Source of the DNA: Lutraria lutraria
Taxonomy: Eukaryota; Mollusca; Bivalvia; Venerida; Mactridae
Length of the DNA: 64,000 nucleotides
Assembly: GCA_964023205.1 (NCBI GenBank)
Contig: OZ026847.1
Span: 7,066,819-7,130,818 of the forward strand
Direction: 5' to 3'
The first letter of the stretch is position 1. Each line of letters starts with the position of its first letter. A program made the position numbers and the translations under genes. Shown here piece after piece: positions 60,258 to 64,000 of this stretch. The notes below the pieces were generated by a model. That model saw only the letters and a program-made list of their open reading frames with translations, made no database searches and was not told the DNA's origin.

Positions 60258-62870
60258 TACACTGAATACACACATAGATGTTTCTACACAGACACACACA
60301 CATAGATGTTTCTACACAGACAGACAGACACACACATAGATGTTTCTACACAGACAGACAGACACATAGATGTTTCTACACAGACACACACACATAGATG
60401 TTTCTACACAGACAGACAGACACACACATAGATGTTTCTACACAGACATACACACATAGGTGTTTCTACACAGACAGACAGACACACACATAGATGTTTC
60501 TACACAGACACACACACATAGATGTTTCTAATCAGACAGACAGACACATAGATGTTTCTACACAGACAGACACATAGATGTTTCTACACAGACACACACA
60601 TAGATGTTTCTACACAGACACACACACATAGATGTTTCTACTCAGACAGACAGACAGACACATAGATGTTTCTACACAGACAGACAGACACACACATAGA
60701 TGTTTCTACACAGACACACACACATAGATGTTTCTAATCAGACAGACAGACACATAGATGTTTCTACACAGACAGACACATAGATGTTTCTACACAGACA
60801 CACACATAGATGTTTCTACACAGACACACACACATAGATGTTTCTACTCAGACAGACAGACAGACACATAGATGTTTCTACACAGACAGACACACACATA
60901 GATGTTTCTACACAGACATACACACATAGATGTTTCTACACAGACATACACACATATATGTTTCTATACAGACAGACAGACACACACATAGATGTTTCTA
61001 CACAGACACACACACATATATATTTCTACTCAGACAGACAGACAGACACATAGATGTTTCTACACAGACAGACACATAGATGTTTCTACACAGACACACA
61101 CATAGATGTTTCTACACAGACATACACACATATATGTTTCTACACAGACATACACACATAGATGTTTCTACACAGACAGACACATAGATGTTTCTACACA
61201 GACATACACACATAGATGTTTCTACACAGACATACACACATAGATGTTTCTACACAGACATACACACATAGATGTTTCTACACAGACATACACACATAGA
61301 TGTTTCTACACAGACAGACACATAGATGTTTCTACACAGACATACACACATAGATGTTTCTACACAGACATACACACATAGATGTTTCTACACAGACACA
61401 CATACATAGATGTTTCTACACAGACAGACAGACACACACATAGATGTTTCTACACAGACAGACAGACACACACATAGATGTTTCTACACAGACACACACA
61501 CATAGATGTTTCTACACAGACAGACAGACACACACATAGATGTTTCTACACAGACAGACAGACACACACATAGATGTTTCTACACAGACAGACACACATA
61601 GATGTTTCTACACAGACAGACAGACACACACATAGATGTTTCTACATAGACACACACACATAGATGTTTCTACACAGACATACACACATAGATGTTTCTA
61701 CACAGACATACACACATAGATGTTTCTACACAGACATACACACATAGATGTTTCTACACAGACAGACACATAGATGTTTCTACACAGACATACACACATA
61801 GATGTTTCTACACAGACACACACACATAGATGTTTCTACACAGACAGACAGACACACACATAGATGTTTCTACACAGACACACACACATAGATGTTTCTA
61901 CACAGACATACAGACACACACATAGATGTTTCTACACAGACAGACAGACACACACATATATGTTTCTACACAGACAGACACACATAGATGTTTCTACACA
62001 GACAGACAGACACACACATAGATGTTTCTACATAGACACACACACATAGATGTTTCTACACAGACACACACACATAGATGCTTCTACACAGACAGACAGA
62101 CACACACATAGATGTTTCTACACAGACATACACACATAGATGTTTCTACACAGACAGACACACACATAGATGTTTCTACACAGACAGACAGACACACACA
62201 TAGATGTTTCTACACAGACACACACACATAGATGTTTCTACACATACACACATACACACACATAGATGTTTCTACATAGACACACACACATAGATGTTTC
62301 TACACAGACACACACACATAGATGTTTCTACACAGACAGACAGACACACACATAGATGTTTCTACTCAGACACACACACATAGATGTTTCTACACAGACA
62401 CACACACATAGCTGTTTCTACTCAGACAGACAGACAGACAGACACATAGATGTTTCTACACAGACAGACAGACACACACATAGATGTTTCTACACAGACA
62501 CACACACATAGATGTTTCTACTCAGACAGACAGACAGACAGACAGACAGACACATAGATGTTTCTACACAGACACACACACAAAGATGTTTCTACACAGA
62601 CAGACACACACATAGATGTTTCTACACAGACAGACACACACATAAATGTTTCTACACAGACAGACACACACATAGATGTTTCTACACAGACAGACACACA
62701 CATAGATGTTTCTACACAGACACACACATAGATGTTTCTACACAGACAGACACAAACATAGACGTTTCTATACAGACAGACACACACATAGGTGTTTCGA
62801 CATAGACAGGCAGACACACACACAGATGCTTCTATACAGACAGGCACACACACAGATGTTTCCACACAGG
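60258..62870. repeat. Expanded minisatellite in PARP intron 6, copy 2
   Basis: About 2.6 kb of units with CATAGATGTTTCTACACAGA separated by variable (CAGA)n and (CA)n spacers, unit length roughly 22-40 bp. Flanking sequence on both sides matches the flanks of the 30-bp array in copy 1 (GCTCATACATGCATTCACAA on the right). Small open frames such as HTHRCFYTDRHTH are repeat products. Confidence 0.92.
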
Positions 62871-63139
62871 CTCATACATGCATTCACAAATGTTTCTACA
62901 TCCCTTTATTTGCAGTGGGATAAAAACCACTCCCCCAGAGCACTTATCAAAGTAGGTTTAAGTTCCAAATGTTAATAAACAAGTATATGACAAAGTTTTA
63001 TCCTGTATTGTATAAGGTAAGGATATAATTACATGTATATTGGTTTACTTACTGAAATGAAATAACAAGAATATTATGTTTTAGCTGCAGAAATGAGTAC
63101 AGTCAATCAATTTAAATAATAAGACAAACTTTTACCTAC

Positions 63140-63361
63140 TTTTTAAACAATTTCCACAGTTTATGATTTTGAACACGAAAAATGTCTGTAATCTTTTGTT
63201 GACTAGGATCGAGAGTCTTGTAGAAGTGTTCACAGACTAATTTATAAGATGGATCATTTTCATGCAGTGTAACAAGTTCAAAAGGATTCACTAGATCCCA
63301 GGGTACCCAGCTGTCAGGCAAATCTACTCTAATCTCAGGAGCAACAGAAAGGGATGCTGGG
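63140..63361 (-). CDS. PARP12-like: PARP gene copy 2, WWE-to-catalytic linker exon
   Basis: 222 nt, same length and phases as 16092-16313; acceptor cttttttcag. Translation keeps DSWVPWDLVNPFELVTLHE and IFRVQNHKLWKLFKK; two residue differences from copy 1. The donor is GTAGGT instead of GTAAGT, so the +4 base is changed. The next downstream GT (GTAAAA, 4 nt on) would put TAG in frame. The exon upstream of it is not in the window: homology with copy 1 ends near 63748. Confidence 0.85.
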
Positions 63362-64000
63362 CTGAAAAAAGCAGTTTTAAGATAACCACAAAATCTGATT
63401 TCCTGCATTGTGTTCGGAGCACTTTATTAATTTATCCAAAGTACTTCACATATTAGTTATAATGTGATAAATAACAAGAGGGCCATAACGGCCCTATAAT
63501 CGCTCACCTGAGAAAAGACCGTGAGGCTAAAATAGGTCAATGCGTAAAAATTGAAGCTAAGTTTCAAGTACAGTTGAATCCTGTTATCTCGAATTCCTAG
63601 GGACTGTGAAAATTAGTTCGTGATAACCGAATTTTGAGATAAACAAATACTGCATAATATTAGTAACAGACACTTTTTTAACCAGATTCAACTGTAGTTA
63701 ATAGCTCGCTTAAGAAAGCCCACTGTGGGTGTCATTTTTTAGCATTGATGTAACTTTATTTTTGATGATGGATTTCAAAGCTGTTTTCAATGTTTTTGTA
63801 GCGAAAATGTTTATCTACGGAATGGTCCCTCAGAATGTATTATGTAATTGTCAGCAGGTTTCAGGCTACAGAATTTCTTTAAAGTCAAATATCTAATGAA
63901 CAAAGGACATTATCAAAGATCTGAGGCACGGTTCCCTACACTTTACATTTGTAGTTATTTTAAGGCTAATTGTTGTAATATATTCCCATGTACAGAGTAG

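Larger units (their letters stand above)
59325..63748 (-). repeat. Segmental duplication, copy 2 of PARP 3' region
   Basis: Direct-orientation counterpart of 12741-16690 at about 46.6 kb distance. Left boundary abuts a dispersed repeat ending in GGGGGTATAAT; at the right, homology stops near 63748 after GGGTGTCATTTTTTAGCAT, either a true breakpoint or a later insertion in one copy. Confidence 0.85.

Noticed and set aside
60838..62975. Frames with RCFYTDRHTH repeats
   Set aside because: Products of the CAGA/CA-rich minisatellite in copy 2.
1..64000. tRNA or rRNA genes
   Set aside because: No cloverleaf with a GGTTCRANNCC-like B box and no rRNA core sequence recognised on either strand by eye.

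Overview
The window is eukaryotic, AT-rich DNA with long introns, canonical GT-AG splice sites and very dense repeats. The repeat style points to a bivalve mollusc: many families built from the string TGACCTTGACCTTTGACCT, and pearl-type elements with a conserved head, internal tandem units and a terminal hairpin. The species cannot be named from the sequence.

The main gene lies on the minus strand from 29174 to 11665. I reconstruct eight coding exons with consensus splice sites and consistent phases. The summed CDS is 5610 nt, giving 1869 residues. It encodes a PARP12/PARP13(ZAP)-type protein: an 8-residue repeat N-terminus, about nine 53-residue RGG-rich repeats, a basic low-complexity linker, a winged-helix-like segment, four CCCH fingers, a fifth CCCH finger, two WWE domains and a PARP catalytic domain with an H-Y-I triad (predicted mono-ADP-ribosyltransferase). 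The last exon ends in CCMQ, a candidate CaaX prenylation box like the one that anchors vertebrate ZAP-L to membranes.

The 3' part of this gene is present a second time, in the same orientation, at 59.3-63.7 kb. The last WWE-PARP linker exon (63140-63361) and the catalytic exon (59538-60163) are intact and very similar to copy 1; any further 5' exons lie off the right edge. Copy 1 carries two insertions that copy 2 lacks, and both copies share a minisatellite in the same intron that expanded differently. No CaaX exon is visible for copy 2. The next same-strand exons downstream (50243 to 48137) encode a C-terminus with a PP1-docking-like RVxF and phostensin/taperin-like PxWK motifs, and their phase fits the copy 2 PARP exon. 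A fused transcript is therefore possible, though unproven.

The rest is repeats. 1-11.6 kb: no gene, several TIR elements, including one with a 9-bp target duplication confirmed by an empty site at 40 kb. 24.4-28.7 kb: an intron with a pogo/Tigger-like element. 30.1-39.4 kb: TTAA-flanked and TATA-flanked TIR elements and a large 28/42-bp satellite that they interrupt. 40.2-44.6 kb: a foldback element, a 186-bp array and a 34-bp array. 50.3-59.3 kb: pearl-type repeats, one nested in another. I found no tRNA, rRNA or CRISPR locus.
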